From Methylococcales bacterium (GTDB lineage Bacteria > Pseudomonadota > Gammaproteobacteria > Methylococcales > Methylomonadaceae): a stretch of DNA of 64,000 bases. Numbering within the stretch: position 1 is the stretch's first letter; each line of letters starts with the position of its first letter. A program made the translations under genes and the position numbers. Positions 21,565-30,008 of this stretch are shown here, piece by piece. The notes under the pieces were generated by a model, which was not told the DNA's origin, did not search any database, and saw nothing but the letters and a program-made list of their open reading frames with translations. The stretch is from positions 1-64,000 of the forward strand of contig JAPLRP010000090.1 in NCBI GenBank assembly GCA_026399095.1, given 5' to 3'.

Positions 21565-22506
21565 TCATCGTAAGCATTGCAACGGATCTTCAGAGGTACT
21601 ACATTCAATAAATTTTAGCCCCCGTTTTTTTGCTAATAATTCCAAGCCTTGTTTTCGTTGATCAAAGCGTTGTTTGTAACTTAATAGTCGTTGTTGATCG
21701 TTAGTATCTATCACTACATCGCGAACATTGTCAGTAAAACGATAGCGACCTTTAGGAGGCAAGTTACTTTCTAGTGGGTCGTAGATAAAAATTAAAACGA
21801 CTTCACAATGTTCAGACAGCTTTGCTATATGGGTTTCAGCCTGATCGTTGATGCCTCGAAAATCACTGATGATATAAACCAGACTCCCTGGGCGAGCGTG
21901 TTGAGTCAATCTTGCTAATACTTGTTCCAAGGTGATTTTTGCAGTAGATTTAGTAGTTAATTTATTTATTGCAGAGCTTGAATCAGATTTACCAACAATA
22001 GCACTTAAAAATCGCAATACTGCATGTCTACCATTTTGGGGTTTTAATTCCTGACATTCCTGTTCAGAAAATATTTGACCGCCAATCCTGTCACCATGAT
22101 ATTCAGCGGCCCACGCCAATAATCCCGCAAGCTTTGCTGATAAAACCGACTTAAAAACACCTCTTGTAGCAAAGTGCATGTTAAGGCGGTTATCTAAAGA
22201 AATAAATACCGGTCTCTCGCGTTCTTCCCTAAATACCTTGGTATGCGTTTTTCCTGTACGCGCTGTTACTCGCCAATCGATACTGCGAATATCATCGCCG
22301 GGTTGATATAAACGGGCTTCATCAAATTCCATGCCGCGACCTTTAAAGCGTGACACATAACCACCATTTTGTCTGGAACGATTTTGAGCATGATGCAAAT
22401 TTATACTAGTTGATAATTTTGCTAAATTAATCAGTGTTTTTAACGAAACAGAAACCAGTTCATTCTTTGCTTGGCTAATAGGCTGAGCTTGTTTATTAAA
22501 AAGCAT
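21565..22506 (-). CDS. DUF58 protein of the MoxR-Bat operon
   Basis: The family core YQPGDDIRSIDWRVTARTG lies near residue 75, after RGMEFDEAR. The rest resembles a degenerate VWA fold (VYIISDFRGIND). The ATG at 22506 overlaps the moxR stop as TGATG; the ORF track adds one TTG codon. Proteins of this family always travel with a MoxR ATPase and are thought to present substrates to it. The product is soluble, about 313 residues. Confidence 0.9.
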   Translation of the reverse strand: MLFNKQAQPISQAKNELVSVSLKTLINLAKLSTSINLHHAQNRSRQNGGYVSRFKGRGMEFDEARLYQPGDDIRSIDWRVTARTGKTHTKVFREERERPVFISLDNRLNMHFATRGVFKSVLSAKLAGLLAWAAEYHGDRIGGQIFSEQECQELKPQNGRHAVLRFLSAIVGKSDSSSAINKLTTKSTAKITLEQVLARLTQHARPGSLVYIISDFRGINDQAETHIAKLSEHCEVVLIFIYDPLESNLPPKGRYRFTDNVRDVVIDTNDQQRLLSYKQRFDQRKQGLELLAKKRGLKFIECSTSEDPLQCLR

Positions 22507-23510
22507 CAAGGTACAGCAATCCTGGAAATAAGTTCTTTAATAAAATGATCGGTAGTAATGCCTTCTGCTTCAGCTTCATAAGATAAAATAAGGCGATGCC
22601 TCAATACATCAAAAGCCATTTCCTGAATGTCTTCCGGGCCTACAAAGTCTCGTTGCGATAACCAAGCTTTAGCTCTTGAGCAGCGATCAAGAGCTATACT
22701 GGCTCTTGGACTGGCTCCATATTGCAACCATGAAGCTAGGTCTGATCCATAAGCCGAGGGATTACGAGTAGCGAGGATTATTTGTAGTAAATAATCTTCA
22801 AGACCTTCGGTCATGTATATATCAAGTACTTCATTACGCGCATCAAATAAGGTACTTTGACTAATCGGTTCAAATTTATTAGAGCTTTTTGTTGATTCTG
22901 AACGTGCCTCGGATCTTGCCAGATGCAGAATGCTTTTTTCATGCTCAGCTTTGGGATAATCCACTTTTACATGCAGTAAAAAACGATCCAGTTGTGCTTC
23001 AGGTAAAGGATAGGTTCCTTCCTGTTCAATAGGGTTTTGAGTGGCCATTACCATAAATAATTTTGGTAAAGGATAAGTAGCCTGCCCCACTGTTATTTGT
23101 CTCTCAGCCATTGCTTCCAATAACGCAGCTTGAACTTTGGCCGGTGAGCGGTTAATTTCATCAGCCAATATTAGATTATGAAACAAAGGTCCTTTTTGAA
23201 ATTCAAACGTGCCTTGTTGAGGTCGATAAATCTCCGTTCCTGTTAAATCTGCAGGCAATAAATCAGGGGTGAACTGTACGCGATGAAAATCACCCTGAAT
23301 ACCTTTACTTAACACATTAATGGCTCTGGTTTTGGCAAGCCCCGGCGCGCCTTCAACCAGAATATGACCATCGGCCAACAAGCCAATAAGCATCCTTTCA
23401 ACAAGGATATCCTGACCAATAATTTCCTGATTAATGTAATTTTTTAAACTAATTAACAGGGTTTGAGATGAAGCTTTAGAGAGATTTTGTTTGCTGTTAT
23501 GTTCTGACAT
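22506..23510 (-). CDS. MoxR-family AAA+ ATPase
   Basis: MoxR ATPases act as chaperones in the maturation of protein complexes. The 334-residue product has Walker A VEGAPGLAKT near residue 55, Walker B LILADEINR, a sensor region (MATQNPIEQEGTYPLPEAQLDRF) and the C-terminal lid. It heads a leftward five-gene operon with DUF58, DUF4381 and two VWA proteins. In methylotrophs a homologue is linked to methanol dehydrogenase assembly, but no mxa gene is nearby, so the client is unknown. Confidence 0.93.
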   Translation of the reverse strand: MSEHNSKQNLSKASSQTLLISLKNYINQEIIGQDILVERMLIGLLADGHILVEGAPGLAKTRAINVLSKGIQGDFHRVQFTPDLLPADLTGTEIYRPQQGTFEFQKGPLFHNLILADEINRSPAKVQAALLEAMAERQITVGQATYPLPKLFMVMATQNPIEQEGTYPLPEAQLDRFLLHVKVDYPKAEHEKSILHLARSEARSESTKSSNKFEPISQSTLFDARNEVLDIYMTEGLEDYLLQIILATRNPSAYGSDLASWLQYGASPRASIALDRCSRAKAWLSQRDFVGPEDIQEMAFDVLRHRLILSYEAEAEGITTDHFIKELISRIAVP

Positions 23511-23848
23511 GATATGAGTTATATTTAATCCATAGTATAAAAGCGATACATCCAGTTAACTTGACGTATATTATTCCGATAACCCTTAAGTGATAAACTT
23601 ACAATACCATTAGGTTGCCGCGTAATGTTATAAACAATCTTTTTACTAAAAGGTTCCCTATTCTAACCGGATATGAGTTTAGGGAACATAATGTTATTGT
23701 TAAATTGTCTTAAATTAAGTATGTAAAATTATAACCATATAAATGAGTAGATTTCATAGTCTATTGATTGATGTCCAAAAAAAAGGCTGTGCAAATAATT
23801 TTATTGCCAGAATCATGAACAAAAATTATTTTTAATAAAAAAAGATAA
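23511..23848. other. divergent promoter region between moxR and the POT transporter
   Basis: This 338-base AT-rich gap separates two genes that read away from each other, so it must hold a promoter for each. A TTGACG hexamer near 23570 and TATA-rich words are present, but no spaced pair is convincing enough to call. No ORF or RNA signature is seen. Confidence 0.4.
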
Positions 23849-25171
23849 ATGACTCATTTTAAAACATTGCCTGATGCGTCAAACACCTTGCCATCCGGCA
23901 TAACTTATATTATTGCTAATGAAGCTGCTGAACGCTTTAGTTATTATGGAATGCGGGCTATATTAGTGGTTTTTATGACCCAGTATTTGATGAATTCATC
24001 CGGCCAATTGGATGTTATGTCAGAAAATGAGGCGCAGGGTTATTTTCATTTATTTGTGTCGGTTGTTTATTTTATGCCGTTGTTCGGCGCCTTATTGGCT
24101 GATGGCTTGCTAGGTAAATACAGAACAATTATCTTTTTATCGCTGATTTATTGCTTGGGCCATTTTGCGCTTGCTATTGATAATACCCGAATGGGATTAC
24201 TGCTTGGACAAGCGCTTATTGCTATGGGAGCTGGAGGAATAAAACCCTGTGTTTCAGCACATATTGGAGATCAGTTTTGCATTGCCAACAAACATCTTAT
24301 GACTAAGGTCTATAGCTGGTTTTATTTTGCCATTAATTTTGGCGCGTTTACTGCAATGTTGATTATTCCTTGGTTATTGGATCACTATGGTGCGGCTGTT
24401 GCCTTTGCATTGCCGGGGTTATTAATGTTATTGGCAACAATAATATTCTGGTCAGGAAGGTATCGTTTTGTGCATATTCAGCCTACTGGAATAAACTTTG
24501 TTAAAGAAATGTTCAGTCAGGTTGGCATAAAAAGCCTAGGTAAACTTACCTCTATTTATGCCTTTATTGCCGTATTCTGGGCTTTATTTGACCAGACAGG
24601 ATCATCATGGATAGTTCAGGCTCAAAAAATGAATCGTATGGTATTTGGATTTGAATTACTACCGTCACAAATACAGGCGGCTAATCCTTTATTGATTATG
24701 TTGTTGGTGCCTTTATTTTCATACCGTGTTTATCCATTTTTAAATCGTTTTTTTGTTTTAACGGCTCTAAGAAAAATGACGATTGGCTTATTTATAACGG
24801 TTATTGCTTTTGCTATAACCAGTTTTATACAAATGCAACTGGATACGGGTTTAGTCCCTCATATATCCTTTCAGCTATTGGCTTATGGCTTGTTAACCTC
24901 AGCCGAAGTTATGGTTTCGATAACCTGTCTAGAGTTTTCTTATACCCAAGCTCCTAAAACTATGAAGTCTTTTGTGATGGCGTTTTATTTTTTGTCAGTA
25001 GCTATAGGTAATCTTTTTACCAGTGCTGTTAATTTTTTTATTCAAAATAACGACGGAAGCAGTAAGCTCGCTGGCGCTAATTATTTTTTGTTTTTTACCG
25101 GGTTAATGTTGATAACGGCAGTATTTTTTTTGTTGGTTAGTCGTCGTTACAAAGAAGATGCTTCTTCATAA
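23849..25171 (+). CDS. POT-family proton-coupled peptide transporter
   Basis: This 440-residue inner-membrane protein shows about twelve to fourteen hydrophobic segments and the POT/PTR2 signatures ANEAAERFSYYGMRAILVVF at the start (the ExxER-type motif in helix 1) and YSWFYFAINFGAF in helix 5. The family imports di- and tripeptides with protons. It is somewhat short compared with typical 480 to 500 residue members. Exact substrate cannot be read from sequence. It stands alone, upstream of an FNR-type regulator. Confidence 0.88.
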   Translation: MTHFKTLPDASNTLPSGITYIIANEAAERFSYYGMRAILVVFMTQYLMNSSGQLDVMSENEAQGYFHLFVSVVYFMPLFGALLADGLLGKYRTIIFLSLIYCLGHFALAIDNTRMGLLLGQALIAMGAGGIKPCVSAHIGDQFCIANKHLMTKVYSWFYFAINFGAFTAMLIIPWLLDHYGAAVAFALPGLLMLLATIIFWSGRYRFVHIQPTGINFVKEMFSQVGIKSLGKLTSIYAFIAVFWALFDQTGSSWIVQAQKMNRMVFGFELLPSQIQAANPLLIMLLVPLFSYRVYPFLNRFFVLTALRKMTIGLFITVIAFAITSFIQMQLDTGLVPHISFQLLAYGLLTSAEVMVSITCLEFSYTQAPKTMKSFVMAFYFLSVAIGNLFTSAVNFFIQNNDGSSKLAGANYFLFFTGLMLITAVFFLLVSRRYKEDASS

Positions 25172-25328
25172 AATAACTTTATTGACTTAAAGGCAAGCAA
25201 AACTTACTTTGCAAGCTTATGAGATTTCAATTCTAGTTAAAAAGCTTATAACTCATTACCACTTTATTTGTGCGTGATATTTGGCGTCTAAAATGTGCCC
25301 AGCAGGACTTTAACCATTATTAAAATAA

Positions 25329-26057
25329 ATGACTGATTTTATTATTACAAGTTCATCAACAACCAATACAGCCGTTACTTGCACAAATTGTAATTTGGAT
25401 AATTTATGTATTCCTAAGGGACTGAGTCACAGTGAAGTCGCTGAGCTTGGTTTATTGGTTAATCGGAATAATATTCGTCAAAAAGGTGAGGTTATATATC
25501 ATGCTGGCAGTCCATTTAGGGGATTGATAGCATTGCGTTCTGGTAGTGCAAAATTAATGAGTTTTGATCAAACTGGCAATGAGTTACTTGTGGATTTTAT
25601 TCTGCCAGGAGAAATACTTGGATTTGATGGTTTGTCTTCTCAAATACATAATTGTACCGCTATCGCTTTAGAGACTTTGAATTATTGTTATTTACCAGCT
25701 CATAAGATTGAACAATTAGCTGCTAATTCACCCGCTTTAAGTTACATGTTGCTTCAAAGATCTTGTAATCAGTTCGATTCACAAGTAAATAAAGTCATGT
25801 TAAGTCGTCGAACTGCTGAAGAGAGGGTGGCATGTTTCATTTTGCATATTTCAGACCGGTTTCAACTTCGTGGTTACTCCGAAATGGAGTTTCGCTTGAG
25901 TATGTCTAGAGAAGAGATAGGAAATCATCTGGGTATCGCTCATGAAACAGTGAGTCGAATCATGCATCTTTTTCAAGCACGTAAACTAATTCAAGTAAAA
26001 TCCAAGCAATTAAAAATAATTAATAAAAAAGAGCTGTCTAATTTTTATACGACCTAG
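25329..26057 (+). CDS. fnr: FNR-type oxygen-sensing transcription regulator
   Basis: This 242-residue Crp/Fnr protein has all four iron-sulfur ligands expected of FNR: C18, C21 and C27 with the CX2CX5C spacing of E. coli FNR, and C120 in LNYCYLP. The cyclic-nucleotide-like beta roll follows, and the helix-turn-helix near the end has IGNHLGIAHETVSRI, where the E-SR residues read the TTGAT half-site. It should sense oxygen through a [4Fe-4S] cluster and switch genes on under low oxygen. No clear FNR box was found upstream of neighbouring genes. Confidence 0.93.
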   Translation: MTDFIITSSSTTNTAVTCTNCNLDNLCIPKGLSHSEVAELGLLVNRNNIRQKGEVIYHAGSPFRGLIALRSGSAKLMSFDQTGNELLVDFILPGEILGFDGLSSQIHNCTAIALETLNYCYLPAHKIEQLAANSPALSYMLLQRSCNQFDSQVNKVMLSRRTAEERVACFILHISDRFQLRGYSEMEFRLSMSREEIGNHLGIAHETVSRIMHLFQARKLIQVKSKQLKIINKKELSNFYTT

Positions 26058-26155
26058 TAATTAAAGAGCCCAATGTAACGAGGATTTTTTAAACGGCTTA
26101 AAAAATAATCAAAGATAAGCTTTAGTACTATAAAAAAAAAGATTTTAAATGTTGG

Positions 26156-26332
26156 TTAATTATTTTTGCTTACATGAGTTACAACATTGAATTCTTCAGC
26201 AATTGCTTTTGCAGTAGTTTCGTATTTGCCATGTTCATTGCTTTTAATAAAAACTACTAAAATAACCACTGCAAAAACAAGGCCGCCTACATAAAGCCAG
26301 AAATTATCTTTTTCTAGTGAATCTGTACTCAT
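26156..26332 (-). CDS. small single-span membrane protein of unknown function
   Basis: The ATG at 26332 is preceded by GGAG at a proper distance, giving 58 residues; the ORF track starts eight codons upstream. One membrane segment (FWLYVGGLVFAVVILVVFI) lies near the N-terminus, followed by a short soluble tail. I recognise no family. It is convergent with fnr and separated from it by about 100 bases. Confidence 0.6.
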   Translation of the reverse strand: MSTDSLEKDNFWLYVGGLVFAVVILVVFIKSNEHGKYETTAKAIAEEFNVVTHVSKNN

Positions 26333-26638
26333 TTTTAATTCTCCATCGAATGTCAATTTTAAGGAAACTGTAGAATGGCGTCAACAGGCTGCTATTTAAT
26401 CAATATTTAGAATTAAAAAATTGCGCTACATCAATAAATGTTTTTTGTCTGCGAACTCCGTCGACAATTAAAGTATCTTTGGCCGGTTTGACTTTAAATG
26501 TTGAGTAAATAAATAGTTTATACTTAGGTTATTGCGGCCATAGTTAATGTCTGCGTTATTTTATGCGTATTTCTAACTAGTTAAAATCGCTAAAAATTAT
26601 TTAACATTTTGTTTGTATAACCATCATTTAAGACAGAT

Positions 26639-27226
26639 ATGAGATTTACACTACTTATCTTGGGTTGCTTTTTTTCAGCTTTTGCTTTTGCGGGTATTTA
26701 TAAATGCACTGATGCTAATGGTAATACTGAGTATCGGGCTAGTCCTTGCCAAATAGGACGTGATAATGTTGAAATTAACATTAAAACAGGTACGGCTACC
26801 AATCTGGATGATAGAAATAAACAGCAGAATCTTGAGCAAAAAGATGAACAAGTTGAACTTGAAAAACAAAAACTGGAACAAGAGCAATTAGTTAAAAGGC
26901 AAGTTGAGATAAACCTAGAAGCTATTAGCGAAAGTTCAAAGAATCAGATGCTTATAAAAAATAATCCGGATAAATTTTCAGCTTATGCCATTCCTCCATA
27001 TGTTCCGGAAAAATTACCGGTTTTGGTAAAGGCTTACCAAGCCAGATTAGCCGATATTGAACGCCTTAGGAGGCAAGCGGCTGAAAAAGCGTTGGCCACT
27101 AATCAGTGTATTCGTGTTGAATCGGATGAATTAAACAGTAAAAGCACTAAAGATGAACTGACATTTTTAATTAATTGCAGCAGCGGTAAGTCTTTCTATT
27201 TTAATGAACGGGCACTAATAAAGTAG
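26639..27226 (+). CDS. DUF4124 domain protein, exported
   Basis: An N-terminal signal peptide (LLILGCFFSAFAFA) leads into GIYKCTDANGNTEYRASPC, the DUF4124 signature with its paired cysteines. A charged glutamine and lysine-rich coiled coil follows. A second cysteine pair lies in the C-terminal part. The 195-residue protein should be periplasmic; function of the domain is unknown. It ends eight bases before the SDR gene, so the two may be co-transcribed. Confidence 0.8.
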   Translation: MRFTLLILGCFFSAFAFAGIYKCTDANGNTEYRASPCQIGRDNVEINIKTGTATNLDDRNKQQNLEQKDEQVELEKQKLEQEQLVKRQVEINLEAISESSKNQMLIKNNPDKFSAYAIPPYVPEKLPVLVKAYQARLADIERLRRQAAEKALATNQCIRVESDELNSKSTKDELTFLINCSSGKSFYFNERALIK

Positions 27227-27234
27227 TTGAACAC

Positions 27235-28065
27235 ATGAAAGTATCAAAAACAATCTTAATTACTGGCTGTTCTTCTGGCATCGGTTATAGCACTGCTTTA
27301 GAATTAAAAAATAGAGGCCATCAAGTTATTGCAACAGCAAGAAAATCAAAAGATGTTGCTCGTTTAAAAGAAGAGGGTTTTACAGCTATCCAACTGGATT
27401 TGGCAGATACTTACAGCATAAAACAAGCGGTAATTGATACGCTTGAATTAACGGGTGGGCGTTGTGATGCGTTATTTAATAATGGTGCTTTTGGCCAACC
27501 AGGCGCGGTTGAAGATTTAAGTCGTGATGTACTCAGGTTTCAGTTCGAAACGAATTTGTTTGGCACTCATGAACTGACTAATCTGCTTATACCAATAATG
27601 CGTAAACAAGGTCATGGCCGCATTATCTACAATAGTTCCATATTGGGTTTGGTCGCTATGCGATATCGTGGTGCTTATAATGCGAGTAAGTTTGCTTTAG
27701 AGGGATTGGCTGATACTTTGCGCTTGGAGTTATTTGGCACAAATATTCATATTTCACTGATAGAACCGGGACCAATTTTAAGCGAATTTAGAATAAACTC
27801 GTATGCCTTATATAAAAAAAATATAGACCCTGTACGCAGTTTTCATAATGATGCTTATGAAGCTATGGAAACTCGTTTGCAAAAAGAAGGTGCTGCTGTA
27901 GCTTTTACCTTGCCGGCTAAGGCAGTTGTAGATAAAGTAATTCATGCACTTGAATCAAAAAAGCCTAAGATGCGATATTACGTCACTTTTCCAACTTATT
28001 TATTTGCTGTTCTCAAACGCATTCTGCCTATGTGCTGGATGGATGCTCTACTTAGAAAGGTTTAA
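27235..28065 (+). CDS. short-chain dehydrogenase/reductase
   Basis: A classical SDR of 276 residues with the cofactor motif TGCSSGIG near residue 10, the structural NNGAFG, the catalytic serine in IIYNSSILG and the YNASK tyrosine-lysine pair. The closest style is the YbbO/retinol-dehydrogenase-like group acting on lipid or aldehyde substrates, with a hydrophobic C-terminus suggesting membrane contact. Substrate is unknown. It is followed three bases later by the CPXCG protein gene. Confidence 0.88.
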   Translation: MKVSKTILITGCSSGIGYSTALELKNRGHQVIATARKSKDVARLKEEGFTAIQLDLADTYSIKQAVIDTLELTGGRCDALFNNGAFGQPGAVEDLSRDVLRFQFETNLFGTHELTNLLIPIMRKQGHGRIIYNSSILGLVAMRYRGAYNASKFALEGLADTLRLELFGTNIHISLIEPGPILSEFRINSYALYKKNIDPVRSFHNDAYEAMETRLQKEGAAVAFTLPAKAVVDKVIHALESKKPKMRYYVTFPTYLFAVLKRILPMCWMDALLRKV

Positions 28066-28068
28066 TTT

Positions 28069-28260
28069 ATGCAAGAATTGGACGAGATTATTATTTACTG
28101 CCCCTATTGTGGCGAAGCACTTGATGTATTAGTAGATACATCGGCTGGGCCTCAGCAATATTATGAAGATTGTGCCGTTTGTTGTGCGCCAATCTTATTT
28201 TTACTGTCCGAAGATGCGGATGGAGAACTGATAATTGATGTGAAAAGAGATGATGAATAA
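28069..28260 (+). CDS. CPXCG motif-containing cysteine-rich protein
   Basis: This 63-residue acidic protein has CPYCGEALD near the N-terminus and CAVCCAP in the middle, a likely zinc ribbon. It belongs to the CPXCG cysteine-rich family that is common in gammaproteobacteria. No function is established. It is in an operon with the preceding SDR gene. Confidence 0.85.
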   Translation: MQELDEIIIYCPYCGEALDVLVDTSAGPQQYYEDCAVCCAPILFLLSEDADGELIIDVKRDDE

Positions 28261-28345
28261 TTTTTGAAGGTCCATTAACAGAATAAATGTACTATCAGGA
28301 AGTTGATTTTTATTTGTTATGAATAGGAACTAATCTTTATGCCAC

Positions 28346-28531
28346 TCATGTTTTAGCTTCTTCTTCCGGCAAGAAATCACCGACTTGCATGGCCCACATG
28401 AGATGATATAACCCATTTTTAGCCAAGAGTTGGTTGTGTTCGCCATCTTCAACGATACGGCTCTTATCAAATACTAAACTCCGATCTAAATATGCAATAG
28501 TAGATAACCGATGGACAATAGTAATGATATC
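28346..28531 (-). pseudogene. C-terminal fragment of an ABC exporter
   Basis: Not in the ORF track. The minus strand reads VHRLSTIAYLDR, then RIVEDGEHNQLLAKNG and LYHLMWAMQVGDFLPEEE before a TGA at 28348-28346. This is the H-loop and tail of an exporter-type ABC ATPase (MsbA/HlyB-like half-transporter). The frame is closed by a stop codon immediately upstream, and no Walker motifs remain, so only about 61 codons survive. It lies in the 320-base gap before the RND operon's last gene. Confidence 0.8.
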
Positions 28532-28583
28532 GAGTTAGATATATTTTTCGCCAAATTATAGGTTATTTAATAACTAAAGCTAT

Positions 28584-30008
28584 TTAGGGGAAGTACGAAG
28601 CGTCGGTGGGTTTAGGAATATTATCTGATTTCTCTTCTTGTGCTATCCAGCCGCCTCCCATGGCAAGGTATAAATCAATAGTCGAGTTAAACGTTGCTGC
28701 AAGTGCCGAGGTTTCATCAATTTTAGCGTCAAATAGTTGTCTGATGGCATCTAATTCATTCATATAATCTACATAACCTTCTTCATAACGGATTCTAGAA
28801 AGATTGAAGTATTTTTTATTGGCCTCAACACGAGCGAGTTGCTTTTCGTTTTGCTCTTTGGTTTTTATCACACTGACCAGTGCGTTTTCAAATTCACTAA
28901 AGCCGGAAATAATGGTTAGTTTGTAATTGGCCAAAGCAGCTTGCTGAAAAGCTTCTGCTGCTTGCACTTGCCCTGCTATTTTACCGGCAGTAAATATGGG
29001 TGTGGCTATTGCTGAACCGATGGTCCAAAAATTCGCACCGGGTGCGAAAAGACTGGCTGCTTGTGAGCTAATCTGACCTACGTTTCCGGTTAGAGAAATG
29101 TTGGGGAAGTATTGAGCGCGGGCAACACCGATTTGAGCATTGGCGGAAATTAATTGTTGCTCTGCCTGTGCGATATCGGGTCGTCTAATTAATAAATCTG
29201 AAGGCAAGCCTGCAGGTATCGAGGGTAGTTTGAGTTTATCTATAGGTAAACCTCGCTTAATTGGGCCCGGATTTTTGCCTAATAAAACATTAAGTGCATT
29301 TTCTGTTAGGGCGATACTTTGTTCATATTGAGGAATTTGCGCACTACGACGTTGATATTCTGAATCAGTTTGTTGCACTTCCAAATTAGAGGTATAGCCT
29401 TCTTTGAAACGAATAGTGTTGAGGCGCAAGCCTTCTTTAAGCGATGCGACAGTTTCTATGGTTATTTCTAGTTGCCGGTCAAGTTGACGTAACTTGATGT
29501 AATTTTGCGCGACTTGACTAACTAAGGTTAACATGACGGCTTGTCGGGTGGCTTCTTGGCTCAGAAGATCTGCCATCGCAGCTTCGTTGGCGCGTCTTAA
29601 GGCACCCCATATATCAATTTGCCAGTTCATCCCCCCGCCTAAATTTAAATAATCACTGTTAGGTTTAAATTGCGGTGAAGTTGCCAATTGTGGGTGTTGG
29701 TAGTTAAATGAACCAGAAATTTGCGGAAACAAATTAGAGCGTGTCGAGCCATAAAGCCCCATGTATTGCTCGACATTGGCAATGGCAATTTTTAAATCAT
29801 AATTACCTTGAATAGATTGCTTTATCAGGTTGTCCAAGACAGGGTCACCTAGTTGATGCCACCATTGACTATTGGTAGCATTAAGAAGGGTATTTGTTTC
29901 TGTGTTGCGCCAATGAGTGGGTGTAACAATTTCGGGATGCTTATAATCAGGACCTACTTTAAAGCAAGCAGTTAGGAACAGGCTCAGTAACAAAAACAAT
30001 TTATTCAC
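28584..30008 (-). CDS. RND efflux outer-membrane lipoprotein (NodT/OprM type)
   Basis: From the GTG at 30008, preceded by AGGAG, the product is 474 residues with a lipoprotein signal (LLLSLFLTAC) and the opening KVGPDYKHPE that marks OprM/NodT factors. The two repeated outer-membrane-efflux domains follow (RRPDIAQAEQQLISANAQIG). The ORF track start at 30077 reads through the pump gene's tail. The GTG overlaps the pump's stop codon, giving the operon order adaptor, pump, channel. Confidence 0.92.
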   Translation of the reverse strand: MNKLFLLLSLFLTACFKVGPDYKHPEIVTPTHWRNTETNTLLNATNSQWWHQLGDPVLDNLIKQSIQGNYDLKIAIANVEQYMGLYGSTRSNLFPQISGSFNYQHPQLATSPQFKPNSDYLNLGGGMNWQIDIWGALRRANEAAMADLLSQEATRQAVMLTLVSQVAQNYIKLRQLDRQLEITIETVASLKEGLRLNTIRFKEGYTSNLEVQQTDSEYQRRSAQIPQYEQSIALTENALNVLLGKNPGPIKRGLPIDKLKLPSIPAGLPSDLLIRRPDIAQAEQQLISANAQIGVARAQYFPNISLTGNVGQISSQAASLFAPGANFWTIGSAIATPIFTAGKIAGQVQAAEAFQQAALANYKLTIISGFSEFENALVSVIKTKEQNEKQLARVEANKKYFNLSRIRYEEGYVDYMNELDAIRQLFDAKIDETSALAATFNSTIDLYLAMGGGWIAQEEKSDNIPKPTDASYFP

